64,000 bases of DNA. It comes from Patiria pectinifera. Taxonomy: Eukaryota; Echinodermata; Asteroidea; Valvatida; Asterinidae. Below the pieces are notes generated by a model. It worked only from the letters and a program-made list of their open reading frames with translations, was not told the DNA's origin and searched no databases. This document shows, piece by piece, positions 51,001 through 59,822 of this stretch. The stretch is taken from NCBI GenBank assembly GCA_029964075.1, contig CM057149.1, forward strand, positions 37,406,900-37,470,899. Reading direction: 5' to 3'. Numbering within the stretch: position 1 is the stretch's first letter; each line of letters starts with the position of its first letter. The position numbers and the translations under genes are program-made.

Positions 51001-51624
51001 CACAAGTGCGATTTCTTGAATTTGCAACTCCAGCCATCTTTAGAATGCGCGCCGGACACTGTGGACACTTATCTGAGAACGTTGAAGAGCCCCGTAGAGA
51101 CGCTGCCACGTGAGACGTTTCACGTGGTCGTCTTCTCTCTTCTTCTCTCCTACTTCCCCTCCCCCTACCAACGCTGGATCTGCTGCCAGAAGGCCCATCA
51201 GCTGCTGCAACTCAACGGTTTGCTCTTGATCATCACGCCGGATTCCTCGCATCAGAACCGCAACGCTGCCATGATCAAGAGCTGGAGGCAAGCCGTGGAG
51301 AGTCTGGGGTTCCGACGCTGGCTCTACGTCAAGGACACCCACCTTCATTACATGGCCTTCAGGAAAGTCTCCCAGGAGCTGTCCCTGGCCATGAGCGACG
51401 CCGGACCGGACTTGCTGTACATACCCCAAGACTTCAACGAGGACCTTGAAGAGAGCGTGTTTGATGAGAACTACCAACGAACGGAGGAAGAGGACCATGT
51501 GATCTCAGAGAGTTTCTTGGAGTTGCCTGGCGGAGCGGGGAATCATTTCACCTTGGAGGACGAAGAGGAAGAGAACGTGATATGCGATGACAGTTCTGAG
51601 GAGTGGTGGCAAGATTCTCAGTGA
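23943..51624 (+). CDS. SAMTOR: SAMTOR / BMT2-homologue, S-adenosylmethionine sensor of mTORC1 (five-exon spliced CDS)
   Basis: Join of 23943-24042, 46964-47134, 47875-48052, 49576-49690 and 50995-51624 gives 1194 nt, 397 residues plus stop; all introns are GT-AG and phases agree (1, 1, 2, 0). Seen: N-terminal [18 protein letters not shown]; helical block [19 protein letters not shown] (from residue 41); Rossmann motif [11 protein letters not shown] (160-170) and VGIDI (179-183); CDFLNLQLQ (193-201); then [20 protein letters not shown], and an acidic C-terminus. These match vertebrate SAMTOR (C7orf60/BMT2 homologue) very closely as I recall it. Known of the family: it binds SAM through a class I methyltransferase fold and, when SAM is low, binds GATOR1/KICSTOR to inhibit mTORC1. 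The SAM-contacting Gly and Asp (human G172, D190) correspond to G164 and D182 and are present. The start Met is the first in frame after a splice acceptor; extra upstream N-terminal coding sequence cannot be excluded. Cytosolic/lysosome-associated role is inferred. Confidence 0.93.
24363..24697. mobile_element. 335-bp MITE flanked by TTAA
   Basis: TTAA at 24359-24362 and 24698-24701 flank CCCTAAC / GTTAGGG ends. The body contains repeated CATCAAAATCCATCA / TGATGGA motifs. Fragments with the same TTAACCCTAAC start appear near 47274 and 52660. Confidence 0.65.
24804..25291. mobile_element. ~490-bp inverted-repeat element
   Basis: The left arm AGCGTGATCGATTACTTCCC and right arm GGGAAGTAATTGAACACGCT are inverted with few mismatches, continuing inward (CACGATTACTTGTGC / GCACGAGTAAGCA). 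No clear target duplication. It lies 100 bp after the preceding MITE. Confidence 0.65.
28655..28735 (-). repeat. tRNA-Ala-like SINE unit, minus orientation
   Basis: The minus strand reads GTTCAGTTGGTAGAGC, an anticodon loop ACGGCAA, GGTCGCAGGTTCAAACC and TCCAGTCA. The T arm is perfect (GCAGG/CCTGC) but the acceptor/D-arm junction lacks several bases, so it is not a functional tRNA. Outer sequence GTCAATTTCTTTGTTCAACT is shared with the plus-strand partner. Confidence 0.75.
28769..28841 (+). repeat. 73-nt tRNA-Ala(GGC)-like unit, head-to-head partner
   Basis: A complete 73-nt cloverleaf can be drawn: acceptor GGCTGGA/TCCAGTC (one G-T), anticodon stem CCGGA/TCCGG with loop ATGGCAA (anticodon GGC), T stem GCAGG/CCCGC with one A-C mismatch, D stem GCTC/GAGG with a mismatch. 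The alanine G3-U70 pair is absent, so I call it a tRNA-derived SINE head or pseudo-tRNA rather than a working gene. Confidence 0.7.
30218..30688. mobile_element. hAT-like MITE family A, complete copy (471 bp)
   Basis: Ends TAGGGCTG.CC and GG.CAGCCCTA are inverted; flanks GCTTACTA (30210-30217) and GCTTATTG (30689-30696) agree at 6 of 8 positions, the length expected of hAT target duplications. The body is rich in ATTCGAATA. Other copies: 1-405, 38471-38611 and 44314-45095. Confidence 0.75.
31549..31931. mobile_element. ~380-bp MITE with GCGGATCCAG ends
   Basis: The left end GCAGGGGCGGATCCAGGA and right end CTGGATCCGCGCCTGTGC are inverted; the body has long G and C runs near both ends and no ORF. 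Confidence 0.65.
32986..34106. mobile_element. 1.12-kb inverted-repeat element rich in GGATC
   Basis: Ends ACCGTGTTCCCACTTGA and TCAAGTGGGAACGGGGT are inverted; flanks CTATC (32981-32985) and CTATG (34107-34111) suggest a 5-bp duplication with one change. Blocks of CCGGATCTGATCCACC and CCAATTGG recur in both orientations at 33845-34090. The interior lacks a convincing ORF. Confidence 0.75.
34561..35663. mobile_element. TTAA-flanked MITE family B, copy interrupted by a foldback element
   Basis: TTAA at 34557-34560 and 35664-35667; ends AGGTAGAGTA and ACCCTACCT. The outer parts (34561-34652 and 35221-35663) align with the uninterrupted copy at 49907-50458 (shared CTATCCAAAAA.GTAAC, CTGGCATGCTG, ACAGCATTCACAGAGCTAAA). 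The middle is the insertion at 34653-35220. Confidence 0.85.
34653..35220. mobile_element. 568-bp foldback element made of 21-bp palindromic repeats
   Basis: Inverted ends TATGAAGCCCGGGAAGGGAC (from 34655) and its near complement GTCCCTTCCTGGGCTTCATA enclose two opposed arrays of 21-bp units of the form CTAATTCGTTCCCACGAATT, each itself a palindrome. An exact 8-bp duplication ATGGCAAT flanks it (34645-34652, 35221-35228), which fits hAT-type integration. Long ORFs with IRSHELL heptads on both strands are artefacts of the 21-bp period. Confidence 0.9.
38471..38611 (+). repeat. hAT-like MITE family A, 3' fragment
   Basis: CAACTTTTGGACAAGCGCTG, TTCAAATATTTGATCAAGTC and GAATAATTGAATA match the last third of the complete copy at 30218-30688 with gaps. 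The terminal CAGCCCTA is lost. Confidence 0.6.
41753..42063. mobile_element. 311-bp MITE with GGGCCTTATTC ends
   Basis: The left end ATGGGCCTTATTCACGAGTC and right end GAATAAGGCCCAT are inverted, with GGCCAT next inward on both sides. AT-rich body; no convincing target duplication beyond AT. Confidence 0.7.
42306..42560. mobile_element. 255-bp MITE with CAGGGCCCAATTTCATG ends
   Basis: CAGGGCCCAATTTCATGGAA at the left and TTCCATGAAATTGGGCCCTG at the right are perfect inverted repeats. The body repeats GGTTAGC / GCTAAC motifs. A 167-codon ORF crosses it but is not protein-like. Confidence 0.8.
42939..43086. repeat. 148-bp near-perfect long hairpin
   Basis: Arms of about 65 bp from GGGAATAAATGTGTGCTTGG (42939) to its complement ending ATTTATTCCC (43086), with few mismatches and a loop around CGACTCGGGTCATTATT. 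Either a very compact MITE or a structured transcript source. Confidence 0.75.
43281..43421 (-). mobile_element. CCGGTG MITE family C, copy 1 (reverse)
   Basis: Starts CCGGTGTAGTGTGAATTTAG and ends GGAGTCCAAATTTCATGTGACACTG; carries GTATTGCGCATGC in the opposite orientation to copies at 43665 and 52035. Confidence 0.65.
43665..43841 (+). mobile_element. CCGGTG MITE family C, copy 2
   Basis: CCGGTGTCATATAAAATTTG, ACTCCTATGAAA, GCATGCGCAATAC and GAGTCCGTATTTCATGGAGT match copy 3 at 52035-52199 in the same order. Confidence 0.65.
44314..45095. mobile_element. hAT-like MITE family A, copy interrupted by a nested MITE
   Basis: The outer parts follow the complete copy (AGGCTGTCC start, ATTCGAATAGCTTTTTGCC, AAACACTCCAGTGGCCCATAA, TTTGAATAATCGAATAC). 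The interruption at 44511-44876 is a separate element. The right terminus is decayed. Confidence 0.75.
44511..44876. mobile_element. 366-bp PIF/Harbinger-like MITE, nested
   Basis: TTA at 44508-44510 and 44877-44879 flank inverted ends GGCCAAAAAAAAAGTCTC and GAGACTTTTTTTTGGCC, then GGTTTCTGGTATG on both arms. TTA duplication plus GGCC ends fit PIF/Harbinger. Confidence 0.8.
45178..45660. repeat. tandem array of three ~150-195-bp palindromic units
   Basis: Units start with GATGCAAACTGCT at 45178, 45326 and 45521. Each is an imperfect palindrome: TGCAAAATTAAACAGGTGGT ... ACCGCTTGTTTAATTTTGCA, with TTACCTCGAGG / CCTCGAG inside. Unit 2 carries an extra duplicated CAGGTTACCTTGTGGTT. Confidence 0.8.
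46964..47134 (+). CDS. SAMTOR: SAMTOR coding exon 2
   Basis: Acceptor TTTGATTTACAG precedes the exon; donor GTAAGG follows at 47135. It is 171 nt and encodes residues 34-90 plus one base. Content: [21 protein letters not shown], then a helical stretch, [26 protein letters not shown]. It corresponds to the N-terminal helical domain of SAMTOR, with the WC...C.DYF motif conserved (human WCCSVCREYF by memory). Strong coding signal and family match. Confidence 0.94.
47135..47874 (+). other. SAMTOR intron 2
   Basis: GTAAGG to a C-run CCCCAG. It holds a partial copy of the TTAACCCTAAC repeat (47274 onward) and the 34-bp minisatellite. Confidence 0.85.
47461..47757. repeat. 34-bp minisatellite, ~8.7 copies
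   Basis: Unit of the form CAGGGAGTAACAGGCAGGG(T/C)GGTTTGGGGCAGTA; exact 34-bp spacing between 47561, 47595 and 47629. The Cys/Pro-rich minus-strand ORFs over it are repeat artefacts. Confidence 0.85.
47875..48052 (+). CDS. SAMTOR: SAMTOR coding exon 3 (divergent linker)
   Basis: Begins after a C-rich tract ending CCCCAG and ends at a GTGAGT donor (48053). It encodes residues 91-149: a basic run [18 protein letters not shown] followed by a Pro/Ser/Asn-rich, low-conservation stretch. This is the linker between the helical domain and the methyltransferase fold. The start (ALTKDKRR) parallels human KALEKDEKR; the remainder does not align convincingly and includes extra Cys residues. Confidence 0.85.
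48751..49090. repeat. degenerate ~11-bp tandem array (TCAATCACAAG)
   Basis: About 30 degenerate units of TCAATCACAAG with variants (CACAAGTCGATCACAAG, CACAACTCAATAACAA). Confidence 0.8.
49323..49482. repeat. short MITE with GGCGCGTAGCTAGG ends
   Basis: CAGGCGCGTAGCTAGG at the left and GGCTATGCCACTGCTC at the right are imperfect inverted repeats; the body repeats CATCCCGATTTTGCTT. Confidence 0.5.
49576..49690 (+). CDS. SAMTOR: SAMTOR coding exon 4 (SAM-binding motif I)
   Basis: Acceptor TATGACAG, donor GTGAGT at 49691; 115 nt, completing codon 150 (Ile) and encoding residues 151-188. It contains [12 protein letters not shown] and [12 protein letters not shown], the nucleotide-binding loop and acidic motif of the class I methyltransferase fold; both SAM-contacting residues of the family are conserved. 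This is among the most conserved parts of the protein. Confidence 0.95.
49710..49847. mobile_element. 138-bp MITE
   Basis: Inverted ends TGTACACTCAGGAGGCCCCC and GGGGGCCTCATAGGTGTATG; AATCAC flanks both sides (49704-49709, 49848-49853). It begins only 20 bp after the exon 4 donor. Confidence 0.7.
49907..50458. mobile_element. TTAA-flanked MITE family B, complete copy (552 bp)
   Basis: TTAA at 49903-49906 and 50459-50462; ends AGGTAGAGTAGACCATTTGC and GACAAATGGTCCATTCTACCT. This is the uninterrupted reference for the copy at 34561-35663. Confidence 0.85.
50740..50812 (-). repeat. tRNA-like SINE unit (73 nt)
   Basis: The minus strand reads GGCTGGATAGCTCAGTTGGG ... GGTCGCAGGTTCAAAACCC ... TCCGGTCA, the same family as the pair at 28655-28841. 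The anticodon stem is broken, so it is a pseudo-tRNA. Confidence 0.7.
50995..51624 (+). CDS. SAMTOR: SAMTOR coding exon 5 (terminal)
   Basis: Acceptor TTTGCCTCCAG; 630 nt including TGA at 51622-51624; residues 189-397. It contains CDFLNLQLQ, the [20 protein letters not shown] block, [45 protein letters not shown] and LLYIPQDFN, which track the vertebrate protein nearly continuously, then an acidic tail that is family-variable. GC content rises sharply relative to flanking introns, as expected for a real exon. The open frame on the opposite strand over 51040-51498 is a shadow. Confidence 0.97.
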   Translation, partial: SVHKCDFLNLQLQPSLECAPDTVDTYLRTLKSPVETLPRETFHVVVFSLLLSYFPSPYQRWICCQKAHQLLQLNGLLLIITPDSSHQNRNAAMIKSWRQAVESLGFRRWLYVKDTHLHYMAFRKVSQELSLAMSDAGPDLLYIPQDFNEDLEESVFDENYQRTEEEDHVISESFLELPGGAGNHFTLEDEEEENVICDDSSEEWWQDSQ

Positions 51625-52034
51625 CCTTTGAACCTTGGGGCATTTCTGAAACCTTGGCTTCCTTGTCAGCTTCGGGCTCTGCCTTGTTGACTTCAGGTCT
51701 TTAAGTTTGGAGCTACTGGCTTATGGGCCCCTTTTCTGCTGCAAGAACATCAAATGTTATATTTCATCACAAACGACTTGGCTCCATTGACTTACTCACC
51801 TCTGTTTACCCTTTCTTAATAATCAGAGCAAAACTTACTGAAAAACTTGTCCAAGCAACACCCTCTGTACCCACTGCATGTCCCACAAGAGGCCCTATGA
51901 CACAAAGGCTCTTCCAGAAAATTGTTTCCAAAATTGCAGAGATAAGTAAACAGAAGAGAGTGTTTTCTTCCTGGAATTGAAAGTCCCTTCATGTTTTGGC
52001 ATTTCCATCACAGAAAACAGCTGTGCTATGCTTG

Positions 52035-52199
52035 CTGGTGTCATATAAAATTTGGACTCCTATGAAATCAGGTCTCTTTTACCTTATATGGACTCTAACC
52101 CTCACACATGTCCAGTCACTGCCTTAACTATCTTCACTTAAGCATGCGCAATACAACCGAGTCCGTATGTCATCAAGTCCAAATATCACACTACACCGG
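52035..52199 (+). mobile_element. CCGGTG MITE family C, copy 3
   Basis: TGGTGTCATATAAAATTTGG at the left and the inverted CCAAATATCACACTACACCGG at the right; internal GCATGCGCAATAC as in the other copies. It lies in the SAMTOR 3' UTR or just beyond. Confidence 0.65.
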
Positions 52200-52275
52200 A
52201 AATCAGATTTGCAAAGTAACTCTCTGGAGCTCAGTAAAGGAGGGCAGGGACATGCAGTGGCATCCAACAAAAATT

Positions 52276-52550
52276 CTAAGACAAGATAAGTTTGCGGTAG
52301 CACCATGTGAATAAATCTCTTTTGTTATTCACATGGTGCTACCGTCTCTCCAGTTTGCATCCTTCTCACGCCTCACCGCACCCATCCTTATAACATCGCA
52401 TCGTCGTTGGAATCCCTCATTCTCCTGACGATGGGCAGAGCATAGTTCGAAACGTTGAGTCCCTCCGGTTCTTTTCAGAACCACACATACTCACAAAAGA
52501 GATTTATTCACATGGTGCTACCGCAATCTTATCTTGTCTTAGTATCTTTC
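52276..52550. repeat. inverted-repeat unit with hammerhead-like core, possibly a Penelope-type terminal repeat
   Basis: GGTAGCACCATGTGAATAAA (about 52296) and its complement (about 52500) form inverted arms extended by AGACAAGATAAG; a third partial copy, TTCACATGGTGCTACCG, sits at 52327. Between them CTGACGA (52425-52431) and GAAAC (52449-52453) are separated by GGGC...GTTC, which can pair with two G-U pairs. Confidence 0.4.
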
Positions 52551-54293
52551 CACCATGCAAACCTTCAAATCTCATCAAACAAAAATTCTAAAAGTGGGTG
52601 AACAGAGCTCGTGTTTTCTTACTAGAATGGAAAATCCATTCAAATTTTGGGAAGTTAACCCTAACAGCACAGAATCCTCCAATTAACACCCTAGGGAGTT
52701 AGGATTTTTAAAGGCAAAGTTGACAAATTTTCCCATGTTGGTTCCAAATCTAGAGGCAAAACCAGTAGAGTAAGTGAAGTTGAGGTTTTAGAAATGTGCT
52801 CGATCTTGCAACAACCTTGTTGGTTGTTCTTCATTGTGTCGTATCAACTCTGAAATAGGTTTAAAATTAGCTACAGCTTTTATTAATTGGGATGAATATA
52901 TATATTTCATCTATTTGTAATAGCATTTATTGTGCATTTGAAAACAAATTGAAAAACAAAAAAAAGTAATCCTGGTGCTTTGAGAACTATTTCTGTGCCA
53001 GATATTAAAACCTATCAACTGGTTGTTCATGATGAATTTGTTTTGTTTTGACTCGCAGTTCTTAGGGCGATGTCACATGAAGCAATTTATAGGCAACTTG
53101 TTCCAGGCTATCTCCAGGAAGAAAATGACTGGCAACATTTAATTACTTGTAATATTCTGAGAAAGTAATAATAAATTGTTTGAAAAATGTACTTTTCCTC
53201 ACAGGGGCTTCTTTAGCTGATTAAAGTTGCCTCCAATTTACCTACGAATATTACTCAGAAAATTTGAATGCAGATTTTACTTTCTTTTAGCTCAAACCAA
53301 AGAATCTTGTACCAAAAGAAGGAGAATAACTCAAATTTTATAACAACTATGATAATATGGTCTGATAGATTTTGTAATAAGGGTCTAATAGGTGCTAAAA
53401 GACTAATTTTCTGGTACCGGTAACTAGTTTTTAGGACGCATCTGAATTCCTTGGCTGCAGCACTAATTAAAAAGTAGGAAAAAGAATTAAAGTGCCAACT
53501 TGTACTTTGTAAGGGGAGGGGTGTTCATCAAGTGCTTCTAGGAATTTGAGGTCAAGAAGATTGTTTTCTCATCCTTGACCACCCAAACATCTCCCCATTC
53601 ACCAAAACACACCGTCCTAGGGGGTCATGAACATTTGTTTTCTTAAACTGTGGAGCCCCCTAGTCAACTGTAAATTTAACTAAGTTCATATTGCAATCTG
53701 TTTGCTTTGGTGAAAAGCCTTATAGTAGCACATCATGAAGATTTAGAAAGCAAAAAATAAAATTGTATTACTCTCGCATTTGTAACGTGGAAACATTCCC
53801 GTGTCATTTATTGCGTTTTACCCGCGTTGACCCTTTTAAGACCAATTTACATACCGGCAAATTTTGTCACGCATCCTTATAAATACGCACAAAACAGTTA
53901 GTGCGTTTACATTTACATGACCTGCATATTACCACCGACATGGTTTTTTTTTCTTTCTGTGTTTTGAAGAGGAATGATTGGGGAATTTTATCCAAGGATA
54001 AATTTACTCCCTACTGACAGCCTGGAAACAAACATTTGCAGGTGATTTTTATTATTGGGTTTTGAAGGAGAGTTTGTTTTAGCGCAAATGACCACCAATT
54101 TAATTTAAGCCGCTGCTATATCAGATTCCAACCAGCAAGCCGATCTCGGCAAGCTCAGTGGTCGAGTGGCAAGACGTCTGATCAAGTAATCACTGGGGAC
54201 AACACTGATAATACAGCATTTATAAAATACATCAAAGAAGACAAAAACCCAATATTGAATTATTTGATCAAATTCAACCCAAACATGGGCGTC

Positions 54294-54551
54294 GCCAGGA
54301 TTTTTTCTAGAGGGGGGGCAAAACATATTTTTGCCAAAAAATGCCTGTATTTCTCAACACATTCTCGATTTATCAGTTTTAGAGGGGGGGGCAGGGGGTT
54401 TTGCCCCCCTCCCCCACCATTAAATTTACACCACTATGACTTCGCCCCTCTTTTTCTTTTCTTTTTTCTCTTTTTTTTCTTCCATTTGTTTTTGTTTTGT
54501 TTTTTGTTGTTGCTTTTTTCCCCCTTGCCCCCCCCCCTCGCGTCGCCCATG
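54294..54551. mobile_element. ~258-bp MITE with CATGGGCG ends
   Basis: CATGGGCGTCGCCAGGA at the left and CGCGTCGCCCATG at the right are inverted; the body is dominated by G runs, C runs and a T-rich tract, which produce spurious ORFs on both strands. Confidence 0.65.
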
Positions 54552-54745
54552 AACCCAAAGTAATAAACAACTCAAATTATCCCCTTCCCCCAAAAAATAG
54601 TCGTACAGAAACTTTTCCAAACCAAATTGTCAAAATTGTTTACACCAAAACAGCAAATCAATTTAAATATATTAAGTCATCGGAAATAAAAGTTCAGGGA
54701 GAAATAAATCAGTCAATTTGATCACGCGACATAAAAAAAGACGTT

Positions 54746-54768
54746 TTTATTATATCTCATTTTTTATT
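54746..54768 (-). terminator. candidate poly(A) signals for the Cav1 transcript
   Basis: Two TTTATT hexamers (AATAAA on the minus strand) lie 17 bp apart at 54746-54751 and 54763-54768, followed on the minus strand by a T-rich stretch and a GT-containing segment. If used, the Cav1 3' UTR would be about 5 kb. Other TTTATT copies occur closer to the stop (for example near 56870), so the choice is only a suggestion. Confidence 0.25.
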
Positions 54769-57700
54769 GAAACAATCCATGAACTATATTACAAGGATAT
54801 GTAAAGACCATCTACGCAATATTGCCTACTATATATAAAATCTACGTTGTAATAAATAATATATAAATACCTTCGTCTCTCAAAGAATGACACTTGTCAG
54901 AAAAAAAGTACTTTCTTATACAATTGAATAGAACTGATAAGATTTGTAAATATTGATCGGCCAAGATGTGAAATGAATATTTGTACATACTGATAACGAG
55001 AGGCTCTGTTTGAATGTCACTGGATTTGTTTGAAATAGTCTGTGCATTTTACGAAAAAATACTGTATTTGGTATTCGTATTTACATATGTGCAGGGACGC
55101 AAAATGTAAACCAGATATGATTCACAGGCGTCCAATCAAAAGCACTTAAAAGCGACATGCCCACTGGAGCACAGCTCGTACAATTTCATTGGCCGATTCA
55201 AATATGCTCATATACTTAATGTGGCATGTGATGTCTGAAGCCAGCTGTGAGCGTGAAAGACAAATATAACATAACCATTACAGAATATGTGTTATGCGAA
55301 TCGACTCAAGCAAAACTGCAGAAGTTAAATGTGAAAAAGGCAAGCAACATGCATAAGATTTCTTTAGCATGCCCTGAAATTTCAAACACACAAACTTGAC
55401 AACCGTATTTCTCTCTTGCATTCTTTTCATTAGTAACACCCGGTTTATTTTGTAGGATGGGCAAGGACAAGTCAATAGTAAAAAAAATAAACACAAATAC
55501 CTTTTGAGGTGAAATAAATTAGCATGGCCTATATCCATGGGTGAACTTATTGTGAACTTGATCAACAAAAACAAAAAATGACTTTCAAAAATGTGCATTT
55601 CAGTGTTTTTTCAGTATTATTTTTGCCGATATCTTAGTTAATATAGGACAAGTGCATAGTGGAGAACTCACGACAAATAAAGTAGGCAAAACAAGTGACA
55701 GGGTAGAAAAACCAGGAGGTGCAATTTTTTTCATTTTTTTCTTTTCTTTTAAGGGACACTTCAAAGTGGGAATATTTCCTAACAGCAGCCTTTCTTAATC
55801 TCAAATAATCGGGGGGGGGGCACATCAGGGGCACCATGGGAACAAGTTTCATTTTAGGGCCTGCCCTTTTCAGTTATTAAGGCCTTTGTTCCACAATTAA
55901 AATTTCATGTACATTTTTAAAAACAAATATGAACATTCAGCATGCACTGTCAAAATGCAGTCACATGATTGAAATTATGAGTTGATTTGAGCATAATACA
56001 CAGACAAAACATTTCAGAGATTATAATGATATATATTTTTATATTAAAACTCCCCTGTACATTAGCTTGTGAAGAACTGCTTGATATTTTTTTTTTTTTA
56101 CGTTAAATAAATAGTTGCGACTTTGGGCACTTAGTGGCATACAACGTTCCAAGTTGTAGGCATTTCAATTAAGCCATCCATTCTCACACTTCGAAGAAAA
56201 GAAATAAATAAATAAAAGATCACATTTGTAATGTTGAGTCCAGCTCATAGCAAACATTAACAGACCTGAAAAAAAATCAAACAATTATCGTACAATCACC
56301 GATTGTTTCGAACTTTGTTTTTTTATACACCCCTGCATACTATGGTACAAGATTGAGTACATATATGTATAGGAATATATATAATACCACATGTACTTTG
56401 GGGTTAATTTGAACATCGAATGGGCACTTATGTTTGTCAGATACGAACCAACTGAAACGTTTTTTCTTCACAGAAGACATGGCATACTCATGTAAATACA
56501 GGAATCGTAGCTACAAACAAAAGTTCAGCCATAATCTCACGCCTAAAAGGGTACGTTTACATGAGAAGCGCCCACTGCATTCTGTTAAGCCTAGGTTTTC
56601 ACTGTTACATGCTGAACTTAACCCAATCACATTAATGCGAAACTACTAAAATATCTTACAAATGGCGGTTGACAGTTTTTTGGGTGTCTGATGCAGAGGA
56701 AATGCAAATTGCTGCAGATGAATGCCTTTTCAGACAAGATACTTTTATATAATTCGAAAGCAAACATCACAAACTATTAAAAAAAAAAACTAAAAAAAAA
56801 CTGCACACTCCCAAGCTTATATCCAATACCTTTTGTTAAAAACTGTAACCATTCACTGTAACTTGATACTTTTATTTGAGATTGCACAAAATCGATATTT
56901 TCAGTTTCGCTTCAGGGCAGTGGATATTGAATTCAAATGCTCCCGAATCCTTTGACGTGAATTCTAAGCCTATTCTGAACATTCCATTCAGTCCAGCTTT
57001 TCAGTAATGTTAGCTTTGGCAAGAATCGGGTTAGATACAATGGCTGTATTACTCGTCACGGCAGGTTGGGAACAGACAAAATACAGTCAACTAAAGAACT
57101 GATAAAAAAGTACACCACATGAAGAAACTATTGCACATAAATAGAGTGAGCTTACGGGTATATTTTTTTTACCATAGCCACATTCTAGAAGAGGTGCCAA
57201 ATACGTTTAAACTGTTTCATCTTTTGTACTATTCCCCTAATCCCGTCAAAATTTGCAACACGACAATCTTACAAAAACAAATTTGGTTAGTCTTCAGATT
57301 CTCTCTAGAGTAAAATTAAAAAGATGTAGTTTCATTAACCCAAACAGTTGAACAACAATAGATGAGCAATTTCATTATAACGAAACACAGGAATGCATAA
57401 CAAAAAAAATTAGGACTCTCCAAGCTTAATTTGCGTGACGAGTGAAAGCATTACCACTGTGCCAACTTGTGCAACATCAACTCCAAAAAATTCAGATTAT
57501 TGCTGATAAAAAAATTAATTTTAGTCAGCGCAAGAAACAATTAAGTGCCAACATTGACTGTTTTTTTCTTGTTTGGTAATAACTAAGCATATCTTTGGCA
57601 ATGAATCCAAGTAACGGCCAAAATGTCTGAACTTGGAGGTGACCTGATGATTGCTGAGTTTGATACACGTGGCTCAACATGAGGTACTTCTTGGAAACAT

Positions 57701-59822
57701 CTTGGAGACACTTACTAGACTTGATGTTCGGGGAAGCACTACGGACTAACATTGGGAGTAAATTTATCTTTTAAGTCAAGCACGTGATATTGCAAGAGTC
57801 AAGTTCATGGGGTTGCGAAGGAGTCGCCTCGAAAATAATTCCAGAAAAATTGGCCGGAGAATTTAATGGATTGGGTTCATTTTGACTGATCGAAACACTG
57901 AAGAAACTCTTGGATATTATGATGAAATCTGTTCCGTTCTCTATGATGCAATCAACATTAAAGCGGAAATTTCATGACGTTTCCAGGATTATTGAGACAA
58001 CTCCTACGCAATCTGCTGTTCTGAGGAGGTTCTTGTGTACTTCAAATGAAAAGAGCAGAATGTGCCAAAAATGGTGGCCCAGTAGAAATCTACAGCGTAT
58101 CTTTGCCATGAAATAAACTTTGTTGCATATGGGTCACACCATATAGTTGGGGTCCACTTTACACCACCATCTTGGATCTACAATCCCGGCCTAATTGGTT
58201 GGGGACACTTCCTGGGCCTGCCACGGTCACCCACTCCCCCGCTCCCCCGGTCAATGTTGTGTTCTCCAGCTGATGGAGCACACACCGCGCAATGAGACAC
58301 AACACTGAACGGGGGCCGGGGGGTTGGGGTCCCAGCGAGAATTGGCCAGGGTTGTAGGTAGGTGAATAGTAGGTTTACATCTGCGTAAAAGGTCCGAATC
58401 AGCTGGTTTTGTCGCTGGTATACTGCAGCATACACCCGTAGCTGTTGACGAAATGCGGGTTTGGATATCGCATTATTTTCCAATTAATTACATGTCTTAA
58501 TATGGATCCAAGATGGCGCTGTTTCTATGACAATACACAAAACTGGGGCCCCTCTACTGAACAAAATGGTTGAGACACTTCATGCAAATCCCTAGAGCTA
58601 TTATCTATGGGAATCAGGTATATATGGAGAGGTAACTACAATAGTCACAGTAAACAATGCCAATGTCATCACTTATAAAATACTCATAATATTTTTCTTT
58701 GTTACACACAGCAAATAAAGTGGAATCAACACTGCATGTAGGCACCAGTGTATAAGTGTGCTGATTAAAACTACCAGCATTTGAAATAGATTAGCGTTGA
58801 TAGTGAAGTGTGAAAAAGTAAACAAAACAGTGATAAATACAGTTAATTCATTTATGCTGGGCCTGATGCAAAAGTGTGGCATGCACAGTCATTTTTGTTA
58901 TGGAGTGAAACCGATAAATTTATAACTTTAAAAAGTTGCAAACACAAACAAGTTCGACCGTGATACCAGGCTTATGTTGTCCATTACGGTGGTTTGAAAT
59001 GGTTTCGTCAAAACGAGCCAGTGGTATCAAACAAAACACAACATGGCCAATTTCATTAATAAATGCTTTGAGCGTTAGTCTTTTCACTCTTGTAAAAATG
59101 TCCTCACGGTACAGTGGTGTTTCCAAATCTTATGGAGTTTCATTTCCCTTCTTAATGCAACGAGCAAGGAACACTTTTAACGGTAATAAAATCACAGATT
59201 AAATATTTTGTCAAGAATCTGTTTGAGAGAAGACAGTGTCTGCTTTAATTGCACAAGCAAAAAACACACGCGGTCGATAGAGATCGACAGACATGGGCGC
59301 GTGGTGGACCATTGCTGAGTGTATTTTTCTGCATTCACGGGATCCTACATGTGGCCGTGCAAGAACCTTGGTGAATTTCAAATGCAATGTCGCTGTCGGG
59401 GATAACTGCCTGTAACCATGGTGACAACTGGAGCGCATCGGCAAGAACATCTAATCCATGTGACATCCACAAATTGATGTTGTCTCAGCTTAAACAGCTG
59501 AAGTTGCCACGAAATCAAACAAATTTGACTGCTTCAAGTGTGATGGCTAAACAGCAAATCAAACCTAGAGATGATGTTTTTAAGAAGAGTTGACACAATA
59601 CACTGATGCAGAGGAAGAAACAACAACATGACGGACTGGATTGTGAAGACGAGACCTCTACATGCTGATGAACAATCTCTCCTCGGAACTCAATGAACTC
59701 CAAGTCTAAGTCCAATAAAAAAAACAATTGCATTTATAAAAGACGATCCATCAGATACGGGAATCATCTAAGAAGTATGATACATCAGGTCAGCAGTGCG
59801 TGGAATAAAAACGCCAAGCCTG
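54769..59822 (-). other. gene-free stretch, possible long Cav1 3' UTR
   Basis: AT-rich, mostly unique-looking sequence immediately downstream of the Cav1 stop codon with none of the clear MITE pairs seen elsewhere, apart from a short stretch near 58128-58520 (see rejected items). No ORF here has convincing coding character. The low repeat content is what would be expected of a transcribed 3' UTR, but that is inference. Confidence 0.3.

Larger units (their letters stand above)
51625..54293 (+). other. SAMTOR 3' UTR and convergent intergenic DNA
   Basis: No coding signal after the SAMTOR stop. It contains a CCGGTG-type MITE (52035-52199), an inverted-repeat structure (52276-52550) and AT-rich unique DNA. 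AATAAA occurs at 52310-52315 (inside the repeat) and at 53756-53761; neither can be assigned as the real polyadenylation signal from sequence alone. Confidence 0.4.

Noticed and set aside
51040..51498. 152-codon minus-strand ORF
   Set aside because: Shadow of the conserved SAMTOR exon 5 in the opposite frame.
53756..53761. AATAAA as SAMTOR poly(A) signal
   Set aside because: A single hexamer 2.1 kb after the stop in AT-rich DNA is expected by chance.
54255..54563. ORF with a Phe/Leu-rich apparent membrane tail
   Set aside because: Comes from the T-rich and C-rich body of the MITE at 54294-54551.
58128..58520. possible MITE (CCATCTTGGATC / GGATCCAAGATGG, and a start resembling 40455 onward)
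   Set aside because: Only one short inverted match and a weak similarity; ends and flanks could not be defined.
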